This document shows positions 1 to 10,292 of a DNA stretch of 64,000 nucleotides, in pieces. Source of the stretch: Agriotes lineatus. Lineage: Eukaryota > Arthropoda > Insecta > Coleoptera > Elateridae. The stretch is from assembly GCA_940337035.1 (NCBI GenBank), contig CALNHX010003561.1, positions 82,863 to 146,862 on the forward strand. The letters run 5' to 3'. The notes under the pieces are model-generated. The model made no database searches, had not been told where the DNA came from, and saw only the letters and a program-made list of their open reading frames with translations. Every line of letters begins with the position of its first letter. The stretch's first letter is position 1. The position numbers and the translations under genes are program-made.

Positions 1-1859
1 TCTTCTAAATAAGATTTCAGGAGGTGAAATATGTTGTGCGGTAATTGATGTTTAATTTTGTATAGAATTCCTGGATGCCAAACCTTGTCAAAGGCTTGCG
101 ACACGTCGATGAAAATAGCTGAGCAAAATCTACCTTCTTCTATATCAGAATTTATTTGTCTAACTACACGGTGCACTTGCTCTATGGTTCCATGCTGATT
201 CCTAAATCCGAATTGATGTTCAGGGATTAAGTGTCGTTTCTCTAATATTGGTTTAATTCTTTTAAGTAATAACTTTTCAAGCACTTTTGACAAGACTGGC
301 AACAGGCTTATAGGTCTATAAGAGGCTACATTTTCAGGGTCTTTACCAGGCTTGGCTATGAGGATAATTTGGGCTATTTTCCAATATGCTGGAAAATATT
401 CTAATCTTATAGCCGCATTGAAAAGTGAGGTTATATTGCGTACAGTATTATCTGGGAGTTCCTTAAGTATTTTGCCTGTGATTAGGTCCCATCCCGGTGC
501 CTTTTTTTCATTTAGATCATTGGCTATTAATTGTTTCACTTCCCTTATTTTTATCTTCTTGACCGGAAATTCCATTTGAATGGGAGACTCAAGAAAATTG
601 TGGATTTGTTCTTCTTCTTCTACCGGTATTAGTCTAGGATGAGGTGTAAATGTTTTTTCTAGATGCTCTGAAAAAGCTTCAGCTTTTTCTTTACTTGTTC
701 TGGCCCACTTGCCGTGAGCGAGTTTCAATGCAGGCTTGTACTGTTGAGGTTGTTTGATGTTTTTAGTTGCCTGCCACAATGAGTAGTTTGTATCCTTAGT
801 GGCCGATAGTCCTTGTAGATATTTTTGTATGTGCGTATTTCTTTCTTCTTCTAGAATTTGTTTTAGTTCTTTTGTCGCTTTATTCAATTTCGTTTTATCA
901 CGCGGGGATCTTGTTTGTTGCCACTGTTTTCTTAATTTTCTTTTTTCTAGTATTTTTGTTTTAACATTGTCTGTGCAGGTTTTTTGCTGCATTTTAACAT
1001 CTTCTAAAGGAGTGGCTTCCCATGCGGCTTCTTGTATAGTTTGTGTCAGCGTGTCTATTGCTATATCTAATTCGTTTTTATTTTTAAGAGATGGATTAAA
1101 GTGATAATTATTCATTATGTCTCTAAATAGCTCCCAGTTTGTTTTATTAGTATGCAGTCTAGGAGGTTTGGGTTTTTGTATAATGTTTGCGCTCAGAGTA
1201 ACAATTAAGGGGGAGTGATCGGATGATAGGTCTAAATTTGATTTTATATCTAAGTGTGTAGCGGGTATACCTTTCGTTATACAGAAGTCGATGACGTCAG
1301 GTACTCTTCGTCTATCTGCGGGCCAATAAGTTGGTTCACCCGTTGACAGTGGTGTTAAATTTTTGCATTGCATGGCTAGATATAACTGCTTTCCTTTTGG
1401 CGTTGGTACATTTGTTCTAGAACCCCACCAAGGATGTTTAGCGTTGAAGTCGCCTCCGCTGATGAATCGGTTTCCCAAAGTTTGAAAATATTGTAGGTAT
1501 TGTTCCTTTTTGATGATGTGCTTTGGTGGAGAATACACAGCAGATAATACAATAGGTTCAACATGGTCTTGTATTGTGACGGTAGTCGCTTGTAAAAAGT
1601 CTTCTGAGAAACTTTCATTTGCGTGGTGTTTTATAGAGTTTTTTATTATTATAGCTGTGCCTCCATGGGCTTTGCCATCAGGGTGTGCGGTGTCGTATAT
1701 GGAGAACCCTGGTATACGTAAATAACTCTTTTGTGTAAAATGGGTTTCAGAGATAAACATAACATCCAAGTTTTGTAGCATTAAAAATGTTTTTAATTCT
1801 TGGCTTCTTTGAGCCAAGCCGTTAGCGTTCCAGACTCCTATTTTTATTAAATTAGCCAT
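1..1859 (-). CDS. Jockey-like LINE ORF2 (endonuclease + reverse transcriptase), partial
   Basis: The minus strand is open from an ATG at 1859-1857 to the window edge (619 codons, no stop or frameshift in the lines I translated), so this is the N-terminal part of a longer protein. The first part is an APE-type endonuclease: the start has NANGLAQRSQE, an ISETHF motif follows, GGDFNAKHP lies near 1436-1460 and SDHSPLIV near 1202-1225. The reverse transcriptase begins around 600; PGWDLITGKIL, ASYRPISLLPVL and motif A FIDVSQAFDKVWH (near 85-125) are visible. The FADD-box half and the 3' end lie outside the window. The ATG overlaps the ORF1 stop by 8 bp, the usual two-ORF layout of Jockey-clade elements. 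Intact frames suggest a young and possibly autonomous copy, an inference because the 3' half is unseen. Confidence 0.93.
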   Translation of the reverse strand, partial: MANLIKIGVWNANGLAQRSQELKTFLMLQNLDVMFISETHFTQKSYLRIPGFSIYDTAHPDGKAHGGTAIIIKNSIKHHANESFSEDFLQATTVTIQDHVEPIVLSAVYSPPKHIIKKEQYLQYFQTLGNRFISGGDFNAKHPWWGSRTNVPTPKGKQLYLAMQCKNLTPLSTGEPTYWPADRRRVPDVIDFCITKGIPATHLDIKSNLDLSSDHSPLIVTLSANIIQKPKPPRLHTNKTNWELFRDIMNNYHFNPSLKNKNELDIAIDTLTQTIQEAAWEATPLEDVKMQQKTCTDNVKTKILEKRKLRKQWQQTRSPRDKTKLNKATKELKQILEEERNTHIQKYLQGLSATKDTNYSLWQATKNIKQPQQYKPALKLAHGKWARTSKEKAEAFSEHLEKTFTPHPRLIPVEEEEQIHNFLESPIQMEFPVKKIKIREVKQLIANDLNEKKAPGWDLITGKILKELPDNTVRNITSLFNAAIRLEYFPAYWKIAQIILIAKPGKDPENVASYRPISLLPVLSKVLEKLLLKRIKPILEKRHLIPEHQFGFRNQHGTIEQVHRVVRQINSDIEEGRFCSAIFIDVSQAFDKVWHPGILYKIKHQLPHNIFHLLKSYLE

Positions 1860-3315
1860 TGTTAGTTTTAGCTAAAAGCGCAGTAACAATGTTTAACAAC
1901 GTGTCTATTCTTTCTGATAATTTCTGTACGATTTCCTCAATTTTAGTGATACGATCATTAGGTTGAGTGAGCTGAAACTGTTGGGAACTAGTTTGTGCTA
2001 GATTATTTGGATTACTTTGTACTTTTTGTGCGTATGAACTAGCAGTTTGTGGTTGTGAAGGATTTACCTGAGGAATAGTATTTTGGATCGTAGCTGGGAC
2101 TGGCAACGGCTGACTTAGTCTTCCCATCAGTTTTTTATCTCTAAGGGTAGGATACAACTTCTGCTGTAGTTGTTTCCGGACACTACATCCCTTATAACTA
2201 GCGGGGCGGTTACCTTTACAGTTACAGCACACCACTCCCTTTCTTTTTTCTAACCATGTGCATTCACTGGTCAGATGATCACCTGCACACTTGACGCATT
2301 TAGGTTTTCTTGAGCAATAATTTTTTGTGTGGCCGAACGCTTGGCATTTTATGCATTGGGGAATGTCACGCTTTTTATAAGGTTGTTCAAAGTTGATGGA
2401 TGTATGTTGTAGATATTGAATGTTGTAGATGTCCTTATTATTATCCTGCTGCTGTAGTTCTATAAAGAAGGATGATGCCGGAATTTTTAAATTTTTGATA
2501 TCTCCTTGTTGAGTTCTTTGAATATTATTGATTCGAAGTACCTTGTGACCTTTCTCTCCGATTTCTTTTTTAATATCATTAATATCTGTGGATGGGTGTA
2601 GCCCTTTTAAAACGACTTTAAAACTTCTTTTATCTTTCATTTGGTAGGTATAGCACTGTGAACCTTTCTTCAGTAGTTCATCCATAACTACGAGATATTT
2701 TTCTGATTTATTTACTTGTATTTTAACTTGATCATTATTTAAAACTTTCAAGGTATATTCGTTAGAGGTTATCGTATTTAGCAATTCTTGCAAAGGGGCT
2801 ATGTTTTGTACCCCACTTACAAAAATTGGGGGAGCTTTTATTGGTTTAGGGGGTGTAGCCGATGATTCGTTTTCTGAATCCTTGTCGTTTGGTAGCTTTT
2901 CAAAAGAGTTTTTAGTAGGAGTAGGCTTGTTTAACCAATAATTTGGTGAAATTATTTGTTTTTTTGTGCTGATGCTTGCCTCTTGACTGGAATATGTTCT
3001 CTTTTTATATTCAACTTTTTTCCATTCTGCTTCTGTTTGCATTGGTTCGATTTGATAATTAGATAGGTTTTGTGAATTTATAGGTTGATATATTTGCGGA
3101 GTTGTGGAATAATTTGTTTGCTGCGATAACGGATGTGCAAATAAACTTACTTGTGGTTGTTGGAGCTGCTGTTGGGCGGACTGATAATTATTTTGTTGTA
3201 TTGGAGTTTGGTTTGGTGGTAAGTATTGTTGTGAATTTATGTCGTAATAAAGACCTGTAGCATTGATGAATGGGGTTTTCGGGAACATTGCGATACTCGG
3301 CCCTAGGGCCTTCAA
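1852..3315 (-). CDS. Jockey-like LINE ORF1 (Gag-like nucleocapsid protein)
   Basis: A 487-residue intact ORF directly upstream of the ORF2 endonuclease/RT. ORF1 proteins of this clade bind the element RNA and form the ribonucleoprotein. The first 200 residues are low-complexity and rich in Q, N, P and S. A charged central region (about residues 200-310) matches the position of the RRM-like Gag core. Zinc knuckles follow: CX2CX4HX4C at about residue 321 (CIKCQAFGHTKNYC), CX2CX3HX4C at about 340 (CVKCAGDHLTSEC), and a third cluster near 362 (CNCKGNRPASYKGC). In the third, the His expected from the family pattern appears to be Arg. A short Q-rich tail and a hydrophobic C-terminal helix close the protein. 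The stop overlaps the ORF2 start by 8 bp. Clade assignment rests on layout and motifs, not a database match. Confidence 0.92.
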   Translation of the reverse strand: MKALGPSIAMFPKTPFINATGLYYDINSQQYLPPNQTPIQQNNYQSAQQQLQQPQVSLFAHPLSQQTNYSTTPQIYQPINSQNLSNYQIEPMQTEAEWKKVEYKKRTYSSQEASISTKKQIISPNYWLNKPTPTKNSFEKLPNDKDSENESSATPPKPIKAPPIFVSGVQNIAPLQELLNTITSNEYTLKVLNNDQVKIQVNKSEKYLVVMDELLKKGSQCYTYQMKDKRSFKVVLKGLHPSTDINDIKKEIGEKGHKVLRINNIQRTQQGDIKNLKIPASSFFIELQQQDNNKDIYNIQYLQHTSINFEQPYKKRDIPQCIKCQAFGHTKNYCSRKPKCVKCAGDHLTSECTWLEKRKGVVCCNCKGNRPASYKGCSVRKQLQQKLYPTLRDKKLMGRLSQPLPVPATIQNTIPQVNPSQPQTASSYAQKVQSNPNNLAQTSSQQFQLTQPNDRITKIEEIVQKLSERIDTLLNIVTALLAKTNNG

Positions 3316-4520
3316 AAATTTAACGAACTACTATAACGCGTGCAATTTAAATAAGTAACACAGATTGTAAATAGGACGACAACCTCGAAGTCGCGTTATC
3401 ATCAACACTTGAACTTGAACTCGCAGCACAAGACCGTCGATGTTGACGCTACGATATTCAATCGCGAATCAAAAACTTAAAATATTAAAATTCGAATGTT
3501 TTGAAAAAATAATACGTCCCCATTATGAACGGAAACATGTATGAATAACAACAAAAATTTCGTTTTTTCTATGAAAATCAGGAGCAATCGACCTCCTGTA
3601 AATTGCTTGACACTCTTAATTTTTAATTAATTACATGTTTTGGTTGATAACGTGAACAGATTAGCTTCCAGGAACTTTCGAATATTAATATTTTTAATTT
3701 TGTAATATGGCGAAATACCCAATGAACAGCATGAATTATATAACTTCACAAAAACGTTTCAGAGATTAGATTAAGCCTCACAATCTTATATAAATAACTG
3801 GAATAAAGTTCTTGTTATTTTTCTCTGATACCAGGAAAAATTATACATTGATTTCGGTACCTATGTTCTTGTCGTTGTTAAACAATAGTACGGGAATAAC
3901 ATTTTTACGCAACCGTAAGAAAAGTAACATTTATGTATGCGAGTCAGTGAAGTTCGTCTTCTTTGTACAGCTATTTTGTACGTTGCTAGTGACAACGATT
4001 CTAAAAACCCTTTTGCAGCCGTTATTATCAGCAACAATTAGACTTTTTTTAATTTTGCATTTTTGTCCAATCAGTTAAATTAGCATCGTAACGGCGTTTA
4101 CCTGTTACCCTTTTACATAAAGCATCTTGGCAGATGAAATATCTGAAAAGCGGTTGACTTTAGGAGTGTAGAATACGATATCAAAACAAAGCTAATTGGA
4201 AGGGTTTTCAAAAATACAAAAATATGCGGAACGTTCCATTAAAAATCCGAAATTATTAAATTTGGTAGGGACTTAATTATACTCGAAAGTTAATTCACAA
4301 AACACATAATTTTGGTAACATTTTATGTTATTTACAGCATATTTGGTTTCATATTTTTTAATGTATTACTAATACATTATTTACTGTTTATAACTGTGAT
4401 ATGGAATATATAAACAAAATTTTTCTTCAGATGTTCCTATATTGATGTTTTTTAGTGAGGTGAAATACAAACAAAAACCCAATGAACAAATTCTTCTGTT
4501 GGCCTAATTTAGTATATGTA
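3316..4520. other. Jockey 5' region and unassigned AT-rich DNA
   Basis: The first 100-200 bases upstream of the ORF1 ATG (toward about 3480) are probably the 5' UTR and internal promoter of the LINE, as is usual for this clade; the exact 5' end is not visible. The rest is AT-rich, with only short ORFs (for example 3812-4078, +) that resemble nothing I recognise. Confidence 0.4.
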
Positions 4521-4890
4521 CATGGTGTCCCAAAACGTATCGGCAATATCTCTAGGAATCATTCAGAAACTTATCTAGTCTATATACACATAAGCCCTAA
4601 TCGTAACCGTTACCGAATTATTGTTTATTTCAAAATTTAGGTGGCCAAAATTTGAGTTAACAAATTCGTACGTTGTAGAAGAAATTGCTGTGTTCTTAAT
4701 AGTTATGGTTTCTGGACTATGAAGCAAGAAGTTTCTACGCTCCTTTATTATTTTAATTTTAAGTGCCCTTAAGTTGCTAGCTAACTCAGACGTCAATGCA
4801 CAAGACCCGTTGGTTACCTCAGGTGTTGACACACAAATAAAGAAAATACAAAACGACAATCCGTAAATAACATAAACCTTAATCAATAAA
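4520..4890. repeat. Old dispersed repeat, copy 1
   Basis: The stretch from GGTGTCCCAAAACGTAT through ACCGTTACCGAATTATT to the block near 4660 matches, in reverse complement and with clear divergence, 23280-23435. A later part (GCTAACTCAGACGT, ACAAGACCCG near 4778-4810) recurs at 47915-47943. It therefore belongs to an old multi-copy family of unknown class. The minus-strand ORF 4575-4886 has a hydrophobic start and could mimic a secreted peptide, but it lies wholly inside the repeat. Confidence 0.6.
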
Positions 4891-5640
4891 GATTCATATT
4901 TAGTTTGAATGGCTACGGGCTAAAAGCTAAATTCTACTTGCATTTACAGTTTGACATTAGCATATGCACTGAATAAACAAAGGTTAAAGTTTAGTTTTCA
5001 GTGCCACGAGAGCTAAGAGCTAAATTCTACGCTCATTTGCAGTTTGCATAAGCTACAACCGCCAAAATGTCAAATGTTAACACTACCACAAAAGTGGTAG
5101 CCAGTTCACACGCCTCCAAGACGGCGTCCGAATTGAGCGTTAAAGTATGACATATTTATGTGCTCTGAATTCGAAGTACGTTGCAGCTTAGCACTTGATT
5201 GTGAATTTGATGAAATACACGGATCGTAAATGAACTAACCTTGCTGCCAGCAGGACCGAGAATGTTGATCCCTTAATGGCGTCGCTGTTTTGCACCTATT
5301 ACGCTCGGTACGGATAGCAGATTATTTCTTCTTGAAATTACTGTAGAAATTTCCAGCGGGTAAACTATACGGATCTCGGCGATACTCTCCAATGGTGTGC
5401 AGCACTTCTTGGGCTCGGATATCGCCCCCAGGAACCAAGCATTGGCCGCTGTACTAGGCTGGCATCCGCCTGATATCACCATTAAAACACCAATATCTTC
5501 AGCTTCCCACAAAGCAGTAAAACACCACGAAACGGCGTCCTACGGGTTTACTTTTACTCCCGGCGTTGATTGACGTCCTTTCCCAATGCGCTATCGAGGC
5601 GCGCGGGAATTCACATGCACTCAATTTCAAATGCAGAATG
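4891..5640. other. No recognised gene; unassigned minus-strand ORF
   Basis: A 79-codon minus-strand ORF (5273-5512) sits in a locally GC-richer stretch and its frame stays open upstream for some codons. I recognise no domain in it, and no splice or promoter signal supports it as a gene. A short direct repeat (AGCTAAATTCTACTTGCATT / AGCTAAATTCTACGCTCATT) occurs at about 4925 and 5019. Confidence 0.3.
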
Positions 5641-5867
5641 CGTCTTTAACCTGTTTAATACAGCAGAAAAATTACAAATCGGTGTTATGCTAGCGGGTTA
5701 ATATATTTAAAAACTCTGGTGAGACGAGCCAAGTCCGTTACGCCTATTCCTAATAATATCGGCAGCTACCTGTATTCTTTGGCGTAATTCTTCCACAGTG
5801 TGCACTTCAGTTACAACAATGTATAGGGTTATTCTAAAGTTACTTGGAGACTTTAGACTATTATAAC

Positions 5868-7259
5868 TAGAGCGCGGATTTATGGCATTTTGCTTATTCG
5901 TCTATAACATAAGCAGTTCCAAATGCTTTTGGATCTACACATTTCACAAAAATGCAAGCGTTTGGCACTACTTTTATTTTGCGTATTTTCTTATTTTTCA
6001 TATTCTTTGCATAAATGCTCGCTTAACACTTTGGTACTCGTTTTTGGCTTATTTTTAATTTATTTTAAGTATCATGCCTTTAAAAATTTAATGGCTAATT
6101 TACTTGTCAGCGTTTTAGATAATGAAAAATCGGTTGGACCCTTCTTGATTTCTTGCAAAGAATTGCAAAAACCAAATCATTCTACAATTGCTAGATTTGT
6201 GCAAGAAAGTTTAACTAAATTTCTTCCTACCACATCGCGTTCCTAATGAAAAGTACTGTTAATGGTAACAGCCTATATGGTCAAAGCGGCCAGCGTTTTG
6301 AATGTTTTTTACGAAAATATGATCTACTGTACATATATGCCTTGCACATGGATTCGCTCGAATAACCGAGACAATAAAAATTCAATTTCCGCTTGTTACT
6401 CTCTTAATTAACAACGGAAGGTATTTTTTCCTGAAGACACCTCTTAAAATTCAAGCTTTTAAAGACCAGGCAAATGTTCCTTTACCGCCGAAACCCATTC
6501 TCACTAGATGGGGGGCATCTGGTTAAAAGCAGCCATGTATTACACAGAACATATAGAACAATTTCAAAGGTTTGTGTGTGATTTATTATCCGAAACTACA
6601 GAAGTATCAATTAAAGAGTACAAAGAAGTTTCAAAAGATGGCGTTGTACTGCAAAATTTGGAATTCCTGAAAGAAAATTATTGGTAAGTAAGTAAATCTA
6701 TCCAAAAATTTAGAAAAGAAAAATCTACGGCTGGTAAAACTTGATTTAATACAGCATATTGGAGAAATAGTATATAAAAAATGAAAGGATGTTCTGTTGA
6801 AAAATGCAGGATTTCAAACACTTGCTAATACGGAAAAATTATTAAGAAGAGAAACGGTCGATAATTTTGCTATTCCAGCTAATGCATTTAAATATGCACC
6901 AATAACATCGGTAGACGTAGAGAGAAGTTTCTCTATTTACAAGAATATTTTAACAGACCGCAGGCAATCTTTTTCACCGAAAAATTTAGAAAAATACATT
7001 ATCATAAATTACTTTTATAATATTTTTAATTAATCATCTATTAATTATATGTAATACGGTTTAATATTTTTGTTACACTGTGTGTGTTAGTTTTTTTATT
7101 TTCTCATTACAATTCCTAATAAAATTACCCTTTGAATTTTTTCTTTTATTTAGCTTTTTTGAGTGGTTATTTTGGCTTCAGTTTTGGCTTTTTTCAGGTT
7201 TAAAGGCTTATTATAAGCGCTTATTATCGAAAAATAAATGCTTTTTAATCCGCGCTCTA
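5868..7259. mobile_element. hAT transposon relic nested in MLE-B
   Basis: The ends TAGAGCGCGGATT (5868) and its inverse ending at 7259 are perfect inverted repeats over 13 bp. The flanks ATTATAAC (5860-5867) and AGTATAAC (7260-7267) form an 8-bp target duplication with one mismatch, as expected for hAT. At 1.39 kb it is shorter than a complete hAT, and its coding region is broken. Confidence 0.9.
5990..7033 (+). pseudogene. hAT transposase relic with C-terminal dimerisation domain
   Basis: Plus-strand fragments of one hAT transposase occur in several frames. NHSTIARFVQESLTKFLP is near 6175-6230, a YMVKAASVLNVFYEN piece near 6273-6320, and PLPPKPILTRWG (the conserved TRWG block) near 6480-6516. 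The clean C-terminal dimerisation domain is at 6797-7033, with the block SVDVERSFSIYKNILTDRR that packs transposase monomers together in this superfamily. The N-terminal BED zinc finger and the first catalytic segment are not found. Frameshifts separate the pieces, so no functional protein is expected. It sits inside the TIRs at 5868 and 7259. Confidence 0.82.
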
Positions 7260-7267
7260 AGTATAAC

Positions 7268-7622
7268 ACTTCTATGAATTAGCAAATTTTAAAAATAAAA
7301 ACACATTTAGAAATTTGAAGGACTGGGATTTACTGTAAAACATACAAATTAAGTTAAATGTTGAATATGACCGCCATTTTCCTGCACAACAAAAAGAAGC
7401 CCTATGTAGGTACAGAATTTTGCAACATATTGAAATTGTCTGTTTCAATTCTTGTAAAGTGGTAGGGTTAGTCACAAACCCTCTTTCCTTAAGGTAACCC
7501 CATTTCCAAAAATCAGCGGGGTTCAATCGAGTGACCTGGCAGGCCAAACGTTAGGAAAATGTCTTCTAATTATTCGATTTTCAAAAACATTTTGAAGGAA
7601 ATTTTTTACTGGATTGTAAATA
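7268..7622 (-). pseudogene. MLE-B transposase C-terminal remnant
   Basis: Reading the minus strand from 7620, NRIIRRHFPNVWPARSLD is followed by TPADFWKWGYLKERG and then NPTTLQELKQTI. This is the C-terminal end of a mariner-like transposase of a different subtype from MLE-A. The DFW motif holds the last catalytic Asp. The first two catalytic segments are missing: the remaining MLE-B sequence to the right (8890-9043) is too short. A frame change lies near 7530. The neighbouring Tc1-like element starts exactly at 7623. Confidence 0.82.
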
Positions 7623-8887
7623 ACGTATGTCCCATATAAGTTTTGAGAAAAAATTCCGTTATAGCTTATTATAGGAAAAATGCTTTCAATCTGGTTGGCT
7701 TTGAAAACAAAACTTAACAATTGATCAAAGTTTGCAATAACATGTCATTTTTATCAACAGTTGTCATTACAATGGCGTACAAACTTGACATTCGTAAGTG
7801 TATTTCTAATTTAGTTGGACGAGTGCCTAAGCGTGAAATTGTAAGATTATACAGGGACCAAAATATTTCGTTGGCCACAATTTATCGAACAATAAGGGAC
7901 TGCGAGGAGGGAATACCTTATGTAAACCTGCCGAAAAGTGGAAGACCGAAAATATTAAGTCGAGTTAATGAACGAAGACTGGTTGAAGTGGCAAAAAACA
8001 AGGTGGGAACGTCAGTGCGCAAGTTATCTAGAAGATTTCACGTTTCACGAATGACAGTAAGTAGAACTATCTCCCGATATAACCTCAAATACAGAAAAAG
8101 AACAAAGGCTCCAAAATACACCGCTACCCAGTTACAAAAAATTCCGAGATGTTGCCGTTCATTAAGACGGTTTCATTTTGTTGATAAAGTTGTCGTCATG
8201 GATGCTGAAAAGTACTTTACATTGTCCAATTCAGAGATGAAGGGTAATGACGGCTTCTACACAGATAACATACAGAACTGTCCAGACGAAGTTAGATTGA
8301 AAGGAAAAGTAAAATTTGCTGAAAATTTTTAGTGTGGTGCGCCATTTCCGAGGCTGGTGTTTCTCAGCCGTACATCGGACATGCTCGTGGTGAAGCCATC
8401 AATGCGGACATTTATATAAGGCTATGTTTAACAAAACTTCGTCAGTTTATAATTGCAAATCACCCTAATGACGACATTATATTCTGGCCAGACCTAGCTT
8501 CGTGCCACTACGCAAGACAAACGGTAGACTGGTTAACCGCAAATAACATCAATTTTGTTCCGAAGAGAGACAACCCACCAAACGTGCCTCAGGCAAGACC
8601 TATAGAAAATTTTTGGGCTCTACTGAGTAGAAAAGTTTACGATAATGGCTGGGAGGCCCAAAACGTAGAACAGTTACGTCGCCGGATATACCAAAAAATT
8701 CGAGAAATCGACATTGGTGCCATCCAACGGCTAATGGCGCAAGTTAGAGTTACGTTGCGTGCCATTGAAGAACATGGACCATTATCCGTACTTTAAGATT
8801 ACATTTCTATTAAATATAGCTGTATAAATAACTACTTTTAGTTGAACTTCATATAAAAATTTTTCTCAAAACTTATGGGACATACGT
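7623..8887. mobile_element. Tc1/mariner-type transposon, nearly complete
   Basis: Inverted ends ACGTATGTCCCAT (7623) with about 30 bp of similarity to the reverse complement of the sequence ending at 8887. Both sides are flanked by TA (7621-7622, 8888-8889). The 1265-bp element carries one transposase gene with a single frameshift, so it is the youngest or least decayed member of this nest. Confidence 0.92.
7742..8796 (+). pseudogene. Tc1-like DDE transposase, one frameshift
   Basis: The protein begins at ATG 7742 (alternative ATG 7772, MAYKLDIRKCISNLV). Two helix-turn-helix segments are seen: KREIVRLYRDQNISLATIYR and VRKLSRRFHVSRMTVSRT, with GRPKIL between them, the bipartite DNA-binding domain of Tc1-type transposases. 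Catalytic positions appear as Asp in VVVMDAEKYFTLSN, Asp in FWPDLASCHYA and Glu in RPIENFWALL. The frame breaks at 8325-8332, in an A4T5 run, where a 1-base loss creates a TAG; the second half (8332-8796) continues in the next frame with VWCAISEAG. About 350 residues in all, a normal length for the family. Apart from this lesion the gene looks intact. Removing or reading through the shift is not supported by anything visible here. Confidence 0.9.
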
Positions 8888-10292
8888 TATGAGGTAAACA
8901 AAATGAAAAACAAAAGACGTATGTGCACTATATTTAAATCCCAATCCTTCCTGAGCATAAAACTGCCATCAATTTTTAAATAAGCGAGTAAATGATTAAT
9001 CTACAGCAATTCAAAGTCCCCAAGTAACTTTAGAATAACCCTATATTTCATCTGACCTCAAATATAATAATCTAGTGGAATCAGATCTGGCAAACGCGGT
9101 GGCCATACCACTGGTCCCCGTATGCTAAACCATCTCCCAAAACAATTTGCGGTAAGCCAAGATCTTACACAAAGGCATTGATGTGCTGGCGCCCCATCAT
9201 GTTGATACCACATTGCACGTCTAATATTTAATAGCAGTATTACAGTAGCAGTTCAAATGATCTTTCCGGTGATCACTAAGAATGCCAGCTACCATATTAA
9301 CACTAAATCTATGTTGAAAATGCTAGCGTCTTCTCAAATGGAAATTTTCTGTAGCCCACTTATGAAAAGTATGATAATTAGTAATACCATCTTTTGTGAA
9401 ACAAGCCACATCGGTCCATAAAATATGCAGTAGGATGTTTTGATTATTTTGTACCCAATTATAAAACCTTAAACGAGTTAGAAAATCATTACCTAGAGCT
9501 TGAACTCTTCAATGATGATATAAATGGGGCGAGTGGTCCTTATTATCCTCCAAATCTGCTCTTCTTCGGCAGCGTTTTACAATCCACTCCTGGATAACTT
9601 CTCCCACTGCTTTCTGTACTGTGCCACGTGATACCATATTTTTTCCGTTTTTTCTTTCATCTTACCAACGCGTAGGTGGCCTCTAGACGCTCCGCTTATG
9701 AAGTAGCGGCCTCCATTTCAGTATGCGATTTGACCATCTAGAAATACTAGAACGCGTTGGCCAGCCTACGTCTGGCCGTGCCAGCGTAAAGAAACGGTTA
9801 ACAATAAAAATGCTTGCTCAAGGCGTCAGCCAGCCTACGTCCGGCCCACTTACGTCTACGGACAGAACGGTCACAAATGATCATCAGCAAGCGCTTGCGT
9901 CACTAACTGACAAAAGTAATGCAGCGAAAATAGAAGTCTTGAGCGGAAACACCATAAAAAATTATAAAATTAAAAATCAGTAGTATTATTAACTACATCT
10001 TACTACGTAACTGGTGTTAATAAAATTGTAACGCTAAGATTTTCGTTGTATCAAAAAGTTCGTCGTAACCTAAACCCGTGCGTGCTACAAAATGCTTCTT
10101 ACAAAACTCGTATCATAATATACTATTAGCTAAGCTAAAAACTGAATGCATACAAAATCGATTGTCAGCTTCATGAAAGATACACCTTAGTGTATAGTAC
10201 AATAATCACCATGAGTCATGCGTTATCTTGAGTATCTAGTAATTAATAGATAGGTACATATAAAAACTTCTAGAAGTAATTTATTGGAATAT

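Larger units (their letters stand above)
5824..9043. mobile_element. Mariner-like element MLE-B, inserted in MLE-A and itself invaded
   Basis: Inverted ends TAGGGTTATTCTAAAGTTAC at 5824 and, in reverse complement, ending at 9043 match at 29 of the first 30 bases. They are flanked by TA at 5822-5823 and 9044-9045, the standard mariner/Tc1 duplication. Removing the hAT (5868-7259) and Tc1-like (7623-8887) insertions leaves only about 0.55 kb: 36 bp at the left end, 7268-7620 and 8890-9043. It is therefore an internally deleted mariner that keeps the C-terminal end of its transposase. Confidence 0.9.
5650..9720 (-). pseudogene. Mariner-like transposase relic MLE-A, split by nested insertions
   Basis: On the minus strand, pieces of one mariner/IS630-type DDE transposase run from about 9700 to 9046 and resume at 5821 to about 5705. 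In order: SRGTVQKAVGEVI, then WTDVACFTKDG (first catalytic Asp) near 9400, FQHRFSVN near 9310, WYQHDGAPAH (second Asp) near 9200, and PPRLPDLIPLDYY (third Asp) near 9075. The reading then breaks at a TA dinucleotide where MLE-B is inserted. It resumes beyond the other MLE-B end with VTEVHTVEELRQRI, the usual C-terminal motif of this family. Several stops (one in place of Trp just before the break) and frameshifts show the gene was dead or dying. The intervening 3.2 kb is entirely later insertions. Its own TIRs were not identified. Confidence 0.85.

Noticed and set aside
4575..4886. Small secreted peptide with a signal-like N-terminus
   Set aside because: It lies wholly in an old dispersed repeat and the frame is not kept in the other copy at 23.3 kb.
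9723..9983. 86-codon plus-strand protein
   Set aside because: It lies in the repetitive left end of the MULE, and its repeated GQPTSG-like peptides come from terminal subrepeats.
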